Of a DNA stretch of 64,000 nucleotides, positions 6,749 through 15,214 are shown in pieces. The notes beneath the pieces were generated by a model. That model was not told the DNA's origin. It was given only the letters and a program-made list of their open reading frames with translations, and made no database searches. The position numbers and the translations under genes are program-made. Source of the DNA: an uncultured Desulfomonile sp. (GTDB lineage Bacteria > Desulfobacterota > Desulfomonilia > Desulfomonilales > Desulfomonilaceae); the NCBI GenBank assembly GCA_903952205.1, contig CAJBEZ010000064.1, forward strand, positions 32,001 to 96,000, given 5' to 3'. Position 1 is the stretch's first letter; every line of letters begins with the position of its first letter.

Positions 6749-9700
6749 TTATATTTTCGTGACATTGACCATGAAGCCCTTGTATTCCGGACACATGGTG
6801 TTGGCGTCTCCTACACCGGGTGTAAGGAGATTTGTTGAGTTGTTCCTGTCCGACTTTGGAATCAGCCATCCGAAGGCATAGGGTAGAGCTACCTGGTGAA
6901 CCACTTTGCCCGTTATCTTGAATGGACGTATGCGCGGGGTCACCATGGCCACACACTCCACTTCTCCCCTGATGGACGCAACCTTAACCCTATCGCCGTT
7001 CTTGACGCCGATCTCCTTGGCGAGTTGCGGACTCATTTCGACAAAGAGTTCCGGCTGAGTCTCGAGCAACCAAGGTTGCCAGCGTGTAAATGACCCTGAG
7101 CACCAGTGCTCAGCGAGGCCGTTGGTGCTGCATACAAACGGAAATCTGGGATCCCCGGATGCAAACTTGTCCATGTCACTCTTAAAGAACTTGATCGCTG
7201 GATTATTCATTTGCTTGGACATTGGGTTCTTTTGTAACGGGCTCTCTACTGGTTCATACTGCTCTGGGAAGGGTCCGTCCACCAGTCCTGGACCATAGAG
7301 AAAAGCTCTTCCGTCCGGTTTCATGATGAACGGCAGTTTCCCCTTTTCCTTGTCACTCATGGGAGGCCACGGTCCATCAGGAACGTCCCCGACCCATTTG
7401 CCGCCTTCCCACTTTAAAATCGCTTTCTTGGGATTCCACGGGACACCGGCTGGATCACAGGATGCTCTGTTGTAAATGATTCTACGATTAACCGGCCAGC
7501 ACCAGGCCCAGTTGGAATACATCCCAAGTCCGGTGGGATCCTCTTTTCCTCGACGGGCCATCATGTTGCCAGCTTTTGTGTAGCTAGCGCAATAGAGCCA
7601 GTTACCGCAGGATGTGCTCCCATCGGCCTGTAGGAATCCAAAAGTGGGTACAAGATCGCCCTTTTTGAACTCAACATCTTTGCCGGAAGGATCTTTTACG
7701 GTGACATCCTTCAGGAAATAACCGTTAACGCCTTTAGCTACCTTATGCGAGTCATATCGGCCCTTTTCATCAACGTAATCCCACTGGAGATTCACAATCG
7801 GCTCGGGACATTTGCCTCCCTCTTTTTGGTAGAGTTCCTTGAGCTTTAGAACTATCTTGGCAACCATGTCTCCATCAGAAATTGCGTCTCCCGGTGGCTC
7901 AACGGCTTTGTAACGCCATTGGGCCAGTCTTCCGCTATTTGAAAGACTGCCTTCCTTTTCAACTGAACATGCGGCGGGTAACAGAAATACCTCTGTTTTG
8001 ATTTTCTTAGGGTCTAAACCAGGACCATGCCAGAAGGATGCGGTTTCATTATTGAAAATGTTCGTGTGCACCAGCCAGTCCAGATTCGAAAGCGCCTTGA
8101 CGACTTTATTCGTGTTGGGATGGCTCCCGGCGGGGTTTTGGCTGAACGTGAACATACCCTTGATTTTTCCCTGATACATGACATCGCACATGTCGAACCA
8201 CGAATATGTCGCCCCGTCATCACACTTCGGCAACCATGAGTAACCGAAATCATTCTCTTTTGAGCCCTTGTCTCCATAAAAGCTTTTTAGAAGACTGACC
8301 GTGTACTTGGGAGTGTTCTGCCACCAATTCGCGGATTGAGGGTCTGCCGTAGTCGGAGTGTTAGCCTTGATATAAGATTCAAGACTCTGTTGGGAAGTTC
8401 GAGGTACTTTCAAGTATCCAGGTATCAAGTGGAAAAGCAAACAACCATCAGTTGAGCCTTGAACATTGGGCTGACCACGAAGAGCGTTGATTCCACCGCC
8501 CGCAATGCCAATGTTGCCAAGCAGCAACTGAATGATGGCGCTAGCTCGGATGTTTTGTGTCCCGAAGGTGTGGTGCGTCCACCCCAATGCGTAGAGCACA
8601 GACCCGGCTTTGTCTTTCACGCCTGTCGAAGAGAACGCCTCGTATACTTTGAGAAGGTCCGCCACCGGAGTTCCGGTTATCTCGGAAACCTTTTCAACAG
8701 GGTATCGGGAGTAGTGTTTTTTTAACAACTGGAACACACAACGCGGATTCTTCAGAGTTGGGTCCACCTCCGGGACACCCTTGTCGTTGCGTTTGAACGC
8801 CCAGTTGGAAGCGTCGTATTTTTTGGTCTCGGGGTTGTAACCCGAAAAAAGGCCATCTTTAAAATCAAACTTTTCTCCGACGATGTAGGACGCGTTGGTG
8901 TAGTTTACAACGTAATCATTGAAATACTTATTCTTTTCAATGATGTAGTTGATCATGCCCCCCAGGAACGCAATATCGGTTCCTGATCTAAGAGGCGCAT
9001 AGATATCGGCAACCGCGGAAGTACGAGTAAAACGAGGATCAACAGAAATAATTGTACCCCCGGCCTCTTTTGCCCTCATTACCCACTTCATGGAGATAGG
9101 GTGGTTTTCCGCAGCGTTGCTGCCCATGATCAGAAGACAGTCACTGTTTTTAAGATCTATCCAGTGATTGGTCATTGCGCCACGCCCGAACGACTCTCCC
9201 AGAGCCGCAACTGTCGGGCTGTGTCAAACTCTGGCCTGGTGGTCCAGATAGACTATACCCAGGCTTCTCATCAATGCGTTAAGAGTCCAGCATTCCTCAT
9301 TGTCTATGTTCGAACTTCCCAGATGAGCAATAGTTTCAACGCGGTTGACTGTCTGCCCTTTGCTGTTTTTCTCTATGAAATCAGCGTCGCGAGTTGCTTT
9401 TGCTCTCTTGGCGATCTCGGTTATGGCCCAATCCCAGGGTTTTTCCTCCCATTTGTCACTGAATGACGCTCGATAAAGGACCTTGGTCAAGCGATTAGGG
9501 TTATTGGCCGTTGTCTGAAAAAGAGCTGAGCCTTTGGCGCAAAGCGCTCCCTCGTTAATGGGATGGTCCGGATCTCCCTCGATGTTGATGATTTTTCCAG
9601 CCTTGGTGTCCGTGCTCACGATAAGACCACACGAAACTGAGCAGTACGGACAGATTGTGGTTGAGTTTTTCGCGCTCTTCATCTTGTCGATTTTGAGTTC

Positions 9701-9808
9701 GTCCGCGTATGCGCGGACTGGCCCAAGATCAATGCCGAGAGAAGATAGAGCCAACCCAGCGCCAACTGCGCCGGAGATCGCAATAAATTCCCGACGGGTA
9801 AATCCCAT
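6749..9808 (-). CDS. fdhA: Periplasmic formate dehydrogenase catalytic subunit, selenocysteine, TAT-exported
   Basis: Two open stretches in one frame are joined by a TGA at 9224-9226; read through, the protein has 1019 residues with Sec195 in ARV-Sec-HSPTVAAL. I place the start at the ATG at 9808, which has a strong GAGGAGG ribosome site, rather than at the upstream alternative at 9841. The N-terminus is a twin-arginine signal (TRREFIAISG, then a hydrophobic core), so the enzyme is folded with its Mo/W cofactor and then exported. Cys53, Cys56, Cys60 and Cys90 bind the [4Fe-4S] cluster. Size and layout match Desulfovibrio FdhA and E. coli FdnG. With the beta subunit it oxidises formate in the periplasm. 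Its promoter region carries the shared operator. Tungsten rather than molybdenum use is likely from the neighbours but not shown by the sequence. Confidence 0.94.
9188..9226 (-). promoter_or_regulatory. Sec codon and SECIS-like hairpin in the periplasmic FDH gene
   Basis: The TGA (9226-9224) is followed on the minus strand by GGCTCT (9206-9201), loop GGG, AGAGTC (9197-9192), a 6-bp stem with one G-U pair. The loop is about 23 bases from the TGA, somewhat farther than in the other FDH gene. The surrounding protein sequence is continuous with the FDH family on both sides, supporting decoding as selenocysteine. Confidence 0.7.
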
Positions 9809-10201
9809 GATTGACCTCCTCAATTTTTTTGGCCGACTCACTGATTAAGGAACTATGGCGTGAACCGGGAAAAGTGAATATGCACGCTATGAAGAAGAAG
9901 GAGCAAGCGTGCTTTTTGGATATGTCTATTAGGACATAACTGTTATGTCACAATTAGCAGAACTTGAATCACATGGTCAACATACGTGTCGGTGTATCTA
10001 ATTAAACCCCTGTATTAATTGTTTAAAGTTAACAGGACATGCTCAACAAGTTATGACTGGTATTGCATAAGCAAGATTCTTCAGTTGTGAGAAATGCCGG
10101 ATTTATATTTGCACTGTATGATGGGCTTATGATATCAAATATTCAATATGTGAATACTCACTACCTGAAGAGATGTTACGATAACGCGAGGCGCTGTTAG
10201 A
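9809..10201. other. Divergent intergenic region between FDH operon and trmO
   Basis: This 393-base region separates the minus-strand FDH operon from the plus-strand TrmO-like gene. It carries the operator copies at 9920-9949. The rest is AT-rich, with no further open frame or clear hairpin, and should contain both promoters. Confidence 0.45.
9920..9949. promoter_or_regulatory. Putative operator with one full site and an extra half-site
   Basis: ATATGTC (9920-9926), six bases, GACATAA (9933-9939) forms an inverted repeat with one mismatch to the fdhA site, with the same spacing. A further half-site GTTATGTC follows at 9942-9949. The three half-sites are 112-140 bases upstream of the periplasmic FDH start. 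Confidence 0.6.
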
Positions 10202-10726
10202 TTGGAAATCCAAACACCAACAATGGAAGAAATAGCTTTTAAACCAATAGGAGTGATTCGGTCTCCATTTTCTGATGTGGAAGGAATGCCGGTTCAATCA
10301 GTCGCGGCTATTGGTGTCAAAGGAACGGTGGAAATTGATCCCGAGTTGACGCAGGGACTCAAAGATCTTGAAGGTTTTTCCCACATCATTCTCATATATT
10401 ACTTTCATCTTAACAAAGGCTATTCATTACACGTGATCCCCTTTTTGGACCCCGCTCTCAAAGGAGTATTCGCCACGAGGGTCCCGAGACGTCCAAACGG
10501 AATCGGACTTTCCGTTGTCAGACTCACAGGGATTCAAGGAAACCACCTGGAAATTGAGGACGTTGACATATTGGATCAGACCCCGTTACTGGATATAAAA
10601 CCTTTTGTTCCTGAATTTGATCATCGAGATGTCCAAAGCACTGGTTGGTTCGCCAAAGGGGCGCAAAAAGCTTCGGTGATTCGAGCTGACAGAAGATTTA
10701 TTGATCAAACAGGCAATGAACCTTAA
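10202..10726 (+). CDS. trmO: TrmO/TsaA-family tRNA methyltransferase
   Basis: A 174-residue protein of the TsaA (YaeB/VirR-like) family. The family signatures are visible: IGVIRSPF near the N-terminus, LEGFSHIILIYYFH in the middle and TRVPRRPNGIGLSVVRL toward the C-terminus, the last being part of the S-adenosylmethionine site. TrmO methylates N6-threonylcarbamoyladenosine at position 37 of certain tRNAs. The start is uncertain: a TTG at 10202 has GAGG 11 bases upstream; an ATG at 10223 has no ribosome site. Some anaerobes use family members for other methylations, so substrate is inferred. The gene is divergent from the formate dehydrogenase operon. Confidence 0.8.
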   Translation: MEIQTPTMEEIAFKPIGVIRSPFSDVEGMPVQSVAAIGVKGTVEIDPELTQGLKDLEGFSHIILIYYFHLNKGYSLHVIPFLDPALKGVFATRVPRRPNGIGLSVVRLTGIQGNHLEIEDVDILDQTPLLDIKPFVPEFDHRDVQSTGWFAKGAQKASVIRADRRFIDQTGNEP

Positions 10727-10967
10727 TTGAATGGTTCAAAACACTGCGTTCCTTCGTAATCGTACGGGCTGAATGTTCTAAATCCCACCCATTAAAAAAT
10801 AAGGCGTTAGTTTAGTTTGAGGGAGCAGGCCATATTTCCTGATTTGAGACTATCATCCATAGACCAAATCTGAAACAGTGTCGTCTTGCGCCGTAAACCC
10901 AGGGGACAGTCCAGGATTTGTAGATAGCGTTTATTGGTGTCAACAAGTCAACCTATAGGACCAAACC

Positions 10968-11425
10968 TTATTCTTGAGCCGTTTCCTTCGCTGAAGATTC
11001 ACTCACACTCTGACCTGTCACTCGACCAAGGAATTCAGGCAGCTCTAATCCCGCAACTCGAGCCAGCTCATGCATTGGGGGGAGGACTCCCATGAAACGC
11101 TTGCCTAAGCCTCGATGCCGACAGCCTCAGCCTCAAGCAGGGAAACTTTCTGTCTGCGATCCCTTTCCGCTTCAGCCTCCCCAACAGCCGCAGCCGCATT
11201 TGCCGCGGCTACAGCCCTTTTTTGATCGCGTTGTCTCTCCGCCACACCGATTGTGCCGTTTTTTTCCTGCTCCGCAACATCAACAAGCGCCTGGTTTACA
11301 GCTTCAGCAGCGGCCTTGCGTCCGAGCGCCTTTATGTATCCACTGTCGTCTTCAATGTCCTTGATGTTAACATTGATTACTGAAAGTCCTATCTTCTCGA
11401 GTTCTACCGACAGCGATTCATTCAC
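10968..11425 (-). pseudogene. Flotillin (SPFH family) remnant
   Basis: The frame starting near 11425 encodes a flotillin middle section (EKIGLSVINVNIKDIED, then ALGRKAAAEAVNQALVDVAE and an Ala/Glu-rich coiled-coil stretch) but lacks the entire N-terminal membrane anchor and SPFH domain, and stops at 11105. In another frame the minus strand continues with LPPMHELARVAGLELPEFLGRV and ends at 10968, which is recognisable flotillin C-terminus. Between the two, most of the second half of the coiled coil is missing. The gene has therefore suffered an N-terminal deletion, an internal deletion and a frame change, and cannot make a normal flotillin. Confidence 0.75.
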
Positions 11426-11892
11426 TTAATCAGGTCCGCCGGGAGGGATGTTGATGTAAACCGTCCCCTGTTCCCCAACGCCCACCAAGCCGAAGCATTG
11501 CCCTGTTCCTGCATCCGCAACAGGAAATGAAGTATCAGCGATACCCCCAGCATTGCCAGAGTTCCCCAGATGAGGCTATAACAAAGGGCGAGAAGGATCG
11601 GTGTCCCATCAGCAAGATATAGTGCCCCGGACCAACTGAAAAGAGTGCCAAAAGCAAGGATGGATCGGGAGGAAATGAGGGTGAAAGCGTCTCCGCCCAA
11701 ATTGTGAACCTCATAATGGATTGGCGCCTCCGGCCCGCTGTGTATTCCGGCGTCTCCAGGATGGCCACCATCATGCGAATCCACTCCCCATATCGTCATT
11801 ATTAACTGCCAGACAAAAAGCAGTGTAAAGACAACGGCGGAGCATAGGAAAACCCTGTTTACTGTAGAGATTCCCTCCCACCATGTCTCCAT
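11422..11892 (-). pseudogene. NfeD-like membrane protein, frameshifted and truncated
   Basis: The 156-residue frame has several hydrophobic segments (about residues 15-35, 75-95 and 100-125) as in NfeD-family proteins that partner flotillins. Its last 20 residues do not fit the family, but the adjacent frame over the same bases reads GLVGVGEQGTVYINIPPGGPD, the start of the NfeD OB-fold domain. A one-base frameshift near 11510 therefore displaced the domain, and the domain itself ends abruptly where flotillin sequence begins. This points to one deletion joining the NfeD OB-fold to the middle of the flotillin gene. If translated, the product would be a truncated membrane protein. Confidence 0.65.
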
Positions 11893-11972
11893 TGTAAAAC
11901 TCCACTCTTATTGCTAGATCTTCTATCGCTTCCAACCGGACACTAAATTTGCATGAAAGTCGGAAGACTATG

Positions 11973-11998
11973 GTTTTTGGGCAAAATTCGCCAAAAAC
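11973..11998. terminator. Possible hairpin after the Sir2 gene
   Basis: GTTTTTGG(G)C and GCCAAAAAC form a 9-bp inverted repeat with one bulge, about 40 bases beyond the stop of the minus-strand Sir2 gene. There is no clear T-run after it, so the terminator role is only a suggestion. Confidence 0.3.
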
Positions 11999-12040
11999 TC
12001 TCCTACCATAATATTGTTTACCAGTTGGAGCGGCATTGGT

Positions 12041-12838
12041 CTACCACCCATTTGTTTTCGGACCTAATTCCTCTTCCAGCCTATCAATCAATCTTTTCAT
12101 AATTTCAGAGGCGCTTCCGAGAAAAAGGATGTCCGTGACCTGGTCACGCAGAGCGGAAGGTTCGCGGTTTATTTCGATCACCTTTGCCGGCGGAGTCTTG
12201 ACTCTTACTGATATGGGTATCTGTGCAGCGGGAAAAACCTGCAGTGAAGTTCCAATTACAAGGAGAACGTCACATTTGGATGACTGGATCTGGGAAATCA
12301 TCATGGCCCGCGAGGGGATCGCCTCTCCGAAGAAAACCGCGTCAGGCTTGAGGATTCCGCCACATTTGAGGCACCTTGGCATCCTCTCCTGCCCTGAAGT
12401 TATTCTTTCTTCAACCTCGTCTATGGGCTCAAGGGCCTTACATTTGAGGCACACCGCACGTAGCAGATTCCCGTGAAACTCAACAACTTCAACAGACCCG
12501 GCCCTCTGGTGAAGATTGTCCACATTCTGTGTTATGACACATTTTATGACCCCAAGATGTTCCATTTTGGCAAGAGCGAAATGTGCGGGGTTTGGTTTTG
12601 CCGCAGCGAGGTCAAAGTCGCCGGATTGTTTCAGGCTGAGGTTCAATTGCCAAAAACGTTCGGGATTCTGCAAAAAACGATCAATGGAAAATTCTCCGGG
12701 ATCAACTCTCGACCATAGTCCTCCCGGACTGCGAAAGTCAGGAATACCAGACTCAGTGCTGACCCCTGCGCCTGTAAGCGCGACCGCGTTTTTTGCGTTT
12801 ACAAGTAGTTCCACTACCTGTTCAATTTGCTCATCCAT
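12041..12838 (-). CDS. cobB: Sir2-family NAD-dependent protein deacylase
   Basis: A 265-residue sirtuin. I choose the ATG at 12838, which has GAGGG about 9 bases upstream; the frame could begin 15 bases earlier. The NAD-binding blocks are complete: GAGVSTESGIPDFRS near residues 23-38, TQNVDNLHQRAG around 105-115 and the catalytic His in FHGNL. Four cysteines in CLKC and CLKC form the structural zinc site. The C-terminal GTSLQVFPAAQIP and EINRE segments complete the cofactor pocket. It removes acetyl or other acyl groups from lysines in cytoplasmic proteins, consuming NAD. It stands alone and no acyl-CoA synthetase or acetyltransferase is beside it. Confidence 0.9.
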   Translation of the reverse strand: MDEQIEQVVELLVNAKNAVALTGAGVSTESGIPDFRSPGGLWSRVDPGEFSIDRFLQNPERFWQLNLSLKQSGDFDLAAAKPNPAHFALAKMEHLGVIKCVITQNVDNLHQRAGSVEVVEFHGNLLRAVCLKCKALEPIDEVEERITSGQERMPRCLKCGGILKPDAVFFGEAIPSRAMMISQIQSSKCDVLLVIGTSLQVFPAAQIPISVRVKTPPAKVIEINREPSALRDQVTDILFLGSASEIMKRLIDRLEEELGPKTNGW

Positions 12839-13052
12839 ATTTTTGACCCTCAAGATTACCCTGATTTATTATATGACTATACCATTATAGTGTTGTTTTA
12901 GGTATTCGCATTGCCCGAAGCTTAACTCAAAACACCTTCTGAATTAATGGAAAATTGTAGCATAAAATGGTTGCCAAAATGTGTGAATTCATGGAACATA
13001 ATCCTTTTAATAGTCGGCCTGACCTATGGGACCATTCGAGTGGGAATTTGCA

Positions 13053-13640
13053 ATGGTTGAAGATTCACAATTAGTTTCCGCAACCCTTCAAGGTGAGTTT
13101 TACGCCTTTGAAAGCCTCGTGGAAAAATACCAGGGCAAGATCTACAGGCACCTGAGAAAGATGGTCAACGACCCTTTGCAGGCTGAGGACCTATTGCAGG
13201 AAACGTTTCTCAATGTTTACAGGGGACTGCCTGGATTCAGCGGGGCTGCGTCATTTTCAACGTGGCTTTTTAGAATAGCCACAAACTCTGCTTTAATGTA
13301 CCTTAGGCGTGAAAGACCTGAAACCGTGGAGTACAACGACAAACTTTCTACGGATTCTCAGGAACTCATAGGGCCTTCTCCGGAGCTTGTCGCCACACCC
13401 CTGGAGAGACTGCTTTCCATGGAAGGCAAGGCCAAAATTGAAGAAGCAATAGACCAATTACCTTTAATTTATAAGTCTGTAATAATCCTTAGAGATGTGG
13501 AAGGATTTTCACTGGAAGAAGTGTCCAATATTTTGGGAGCTTCCATTCCCGCTATAAAATCTAGATTACACAGAGCAAGAAATATTGTGCGAGAGACTTT
13601 GACGTCCTATTATAAAGAAAGGGGCTCATCCCGGAATTAG
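13053..13640 (+). CDS. ECF RNA polymerase sigma factor
   Basis: About 195 residues with sigma region 2 (QGKIYRHLRKMVNDPLQAEDLLQETFLNVYRGL, then FSTWLFRIATNSALMYLRR) and region 4 (LPLIYKSVIILRDVEGFSLEEVSNILGASIPAIKSRLHRAR). The linker is short and region 3 is absent, typical of extracytoplasmic-function sigma factors of the RpoE/SigW type. A start at 13026 is also open, but the ATG at 13053 has GGGAA upstream and gives the normal family N-terminus. It lies 22 bases upstream of an anti-sigma gene and then the thioredoxin genes, suggesting control of a thiol-redox response. Target promoters cannot be named from this window. Confidence 0.88.
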   Translation: MVEDSQLVSATLQGEFYAFESLVEKYQGKIYRHLRKMVNDPLQAEDLLQETFLNVYRGLPGFSGAASFSTWLFRIATNSALMYLRRERPETVEYNDKLSTDSQELIGPSPELVATPLERLLSMEGKAKIEEAIDQLPLIYKSVIILRDVEGFSLEEVSNILGASIPAIKSRLHRARNIVRETLTSYYKERGSSRN

Positions 13641-13662
13641 TGAAACTTGCAAGGTAAGGCCC

Positions 13663-13899
13663 ATGACTAATTGTAAAGAATTTTGTAACCAGCTTTTTGA
13701 TTACCTGGATAAAGAACTTGGGGCTAAAGAATGCTTGCTGATTGAGCGGCACCTTGAAGAATGCGCCCCTTGCGCTCTTGTTTTTGAAAGTCTAAAGACA
13801 ACCCTTTTGGTTTGTTCCGAAGGAGTTTCGGACGAAATCCCAGAAGATGTTAGAAACAGGCTGAGAGAGTTTTTGAAAATTAATTGCAGGGCTGATTAA
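13663..13899 (+). CDS. Zinc-type anti-sigma factor (ZAS family), soluble
   Basis: A 78-residue protein with the zinc-binding anti-sigma pattern: Cys4-x3-Cys8 near the N-terminus, then His29-x3-Cys33-x2-Cys36 (RHLEECAPC). No membrane helix follows, so it should be cytoplasmic, like RsrA and ChrR rather than the membrane RseA type. In RsrA, oxidation of the cysteines releases zinc and frees the sigma factor. Position directly after the sigma gene and directly before thioredoxin supports that the pair senses disulfide stress and activates trxA-trxB; this is inference by analogy. Confidence 0.85.
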   Translation: MTNCKEFCNQLFDYLDKELGAKECLLIERHLEECAPCALVFESLKTTLLVCSEGVSDEIPEDVRNRLREFLKINCRAD

Positions 13900-13928
13900 T
13901 TGAATATTTTCTTTAGAGGAGTTGACAG

Positions 13929-14261
13929 ATGACAGAAGGTAGCGCTCTGATGCATGTTACGGATTCAGATTTTGAGCAGCAGATACTTAAATCGGAAGTT
14001 CCGGTACTGGTCGATTTCTGGGCAGCGTGGTGCGGACCATGCAGAACTGTTGGACCAGTAGTGGAAGAGCTTGCGGGAGAGTACCTGGGCAAGGTCAAGA
14101 TCGCCAAACTCAATGTCGATGATAACAAGCAGACCCCACAAAAATATGGGGTAAAGGGCATTCCAACACTGATGCTCTTCAAGGACGGAACCGTCGTAGA
14201 CCAGGTCGTTGGAGCTGTTCCCAAAAGCCGAATCCAGGATATGCTTGACAAGGTAAGCTAA
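13929..14261 (+). CDS. trxA: Thioredoxin
   Basis: A 110-residue thioredoxin with the classic active site WCGPC (Cys35 and Cys38), the DFWAAWCGPC strand-helix start, the KLNVDDN segment and the cis-proline turn GIPTLMLF. The start has AGAGGAG about 7 bases upstream. It reduces protein disulfides in the cytoplasm and receives electrons from the reductase encoded one base downstream. No signal peptide or extra domain is present. Confidence 0.95.
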   Translation: MTEGSALMHVTDSDFEQQILKSEVPVLVDFWAAWCGPCRTVGPVVEELAGEYLGKVKIAKLNVDDNKQTPQKYGVKGIPTLMLFKDGTVVDQVVGAVPKSRIQDMLDKVS

Positions 14262-14262
14262 G

Positions 14263-15180
14263 ATGCGGGCCGATTTGATAATTCTGGGCGCTGGCCCCGC
14301 CGGACTGACGGCTGGTCTGTACACCGGTCGAGCCAGGACTGACGCCATACTTATTGAAAAGGGCATGCCTGGCGGACAAATGGCGGCTACTGAACTCGTG
14401 GACAACTACCCGGGCCAATCAGAACCGATATTGGGTGTCGAGCTTGCTCAGAGGATGGAAGCTCAAGTACGCAAGTTCGGAATTGAAATTCAGTATGCGG
14501 ATATTGTCTCTGTTTCGAGAACGGCAAGCGGTTTTGATCTGAGCAATGATTCAGGCGTCACATATTCCTGCCGATCTTTGCTCATCGCAACAGGGGCAAG
14601 CCCCGTCAAGCTGGGGATACCGGGCGAACTTGAATTCGCAGGTAAGGGCGTAAGCTATTGCGCCATCTGTGATGGCCCATTCTTTAGGGATGTTGAAGTG
14701 GCTGTAATAGGCGGCGGAGATTCGGCCGTAGAAGAAGCCGTTTATCTGAGCAGACTGGCTTCAAAGGTCCATTTGATTCACAGGCGTGACCAGTTAAGGG
14801 CCGTTAAGGAAATTCAGGAAAGGGCTCTTGCAGTGCCCAACCTTGTTGTTCACTGGAACTCGGCTCCGGAGAAAATCATCGGCGCAAATGATGTAGAAGC
14901 AATCCATCTGCGCTCGACTGTGGAAAATTCCATGACTGAACTGCCTGTCTCAGGGGTTTTCTTTTATGTCGGCATAAAACCAAATGATGAAGCCTTCCGT
15001 GGACTCGTCGAGGCTGACTCCAGAGGTTTTGTGATTACCGATGAAAAGATGGCGACATCGGTTCCCGGAATTTTCGCCGCGGGTGATATAAGGGCTAAAG
15101 AACTGAGGCAGATATCCACCGCCGTTGGAGATGGCGCCGCAGCCGCATACAGCGCTCAGCGTTACCTGGAAAATTTGTAA
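14263..15180 (+). CDS. trxB: Thioredoxin reductase
   Basis: A 305-residue flavoprotein of the low-molecular-weight reductase type. FAD-binding GAGPAG at residues 9-14, redox-active CAIC (Cys133 and Cys136, usually CATC), NAD(P)-binding GGGDSAVEEA near residue 150 and the C-terminal FAAGDIR block are all present. It starts one base after the trxA stop, so the two are translated together. The segment after the second nucleotide site reads HLIHRRDQLRA; the HRRD pattern is that of NADPH-using reductases, though other donors occur in anaerobes. It recycles thioredoxin. Confidence 0.93.
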   Translation: MRADLIILGAGPAGLTAGLYTGRARTDAILIEKGMPGGQMAATELVDNYPGQSEPILGVELAQRMEAQVRKFGIEIQYADIVSVSRTASGFDLSNDSGVTYSCRSLLIATGASPVKLGIPGELEFAGKGVSYCAICDGPFFRDVEVAVIGGGDSAVEEAVYLSRLASKVHLIHRRDQLRAVKEIQERALAVPNLVVHWNSAPEKIIGANDVEAIHLRSTVENSMTELPVSGVFFYVGIKPNDEAFRGLVEADSRGFVITDEKMATSVPGIFAAGDIRAKELRQISTAVGDGAAAAYSAQRYLENL

Positions 15181-15214
15181 TAAACAGTCGTCGATCCTAC
15201 AAGTCTCCGATCTC

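Noticed and set aside
6749-9808. Frameshift or nonsense mutation in the periplasmic FDH gene
   Set aside because: Same reasoning: an in-frame TGA at the Sec site with continuous family sequence on both sides.
11092-11364. A 90-residue Pro/Gln-rich plus-strand frame
   Set aside because: It is the antisense of the flotillin coiled-coil sequence, whose repeated Ala and Glu codons produce an artificial Pro/Gln-rich reading; it has no ribosome site.
12036-12476. A 146-residue plus-strand frame
   Set aside because: It lies wholly opposite the Sir2 gene, whose motifs are complete, and has no family resemblance.
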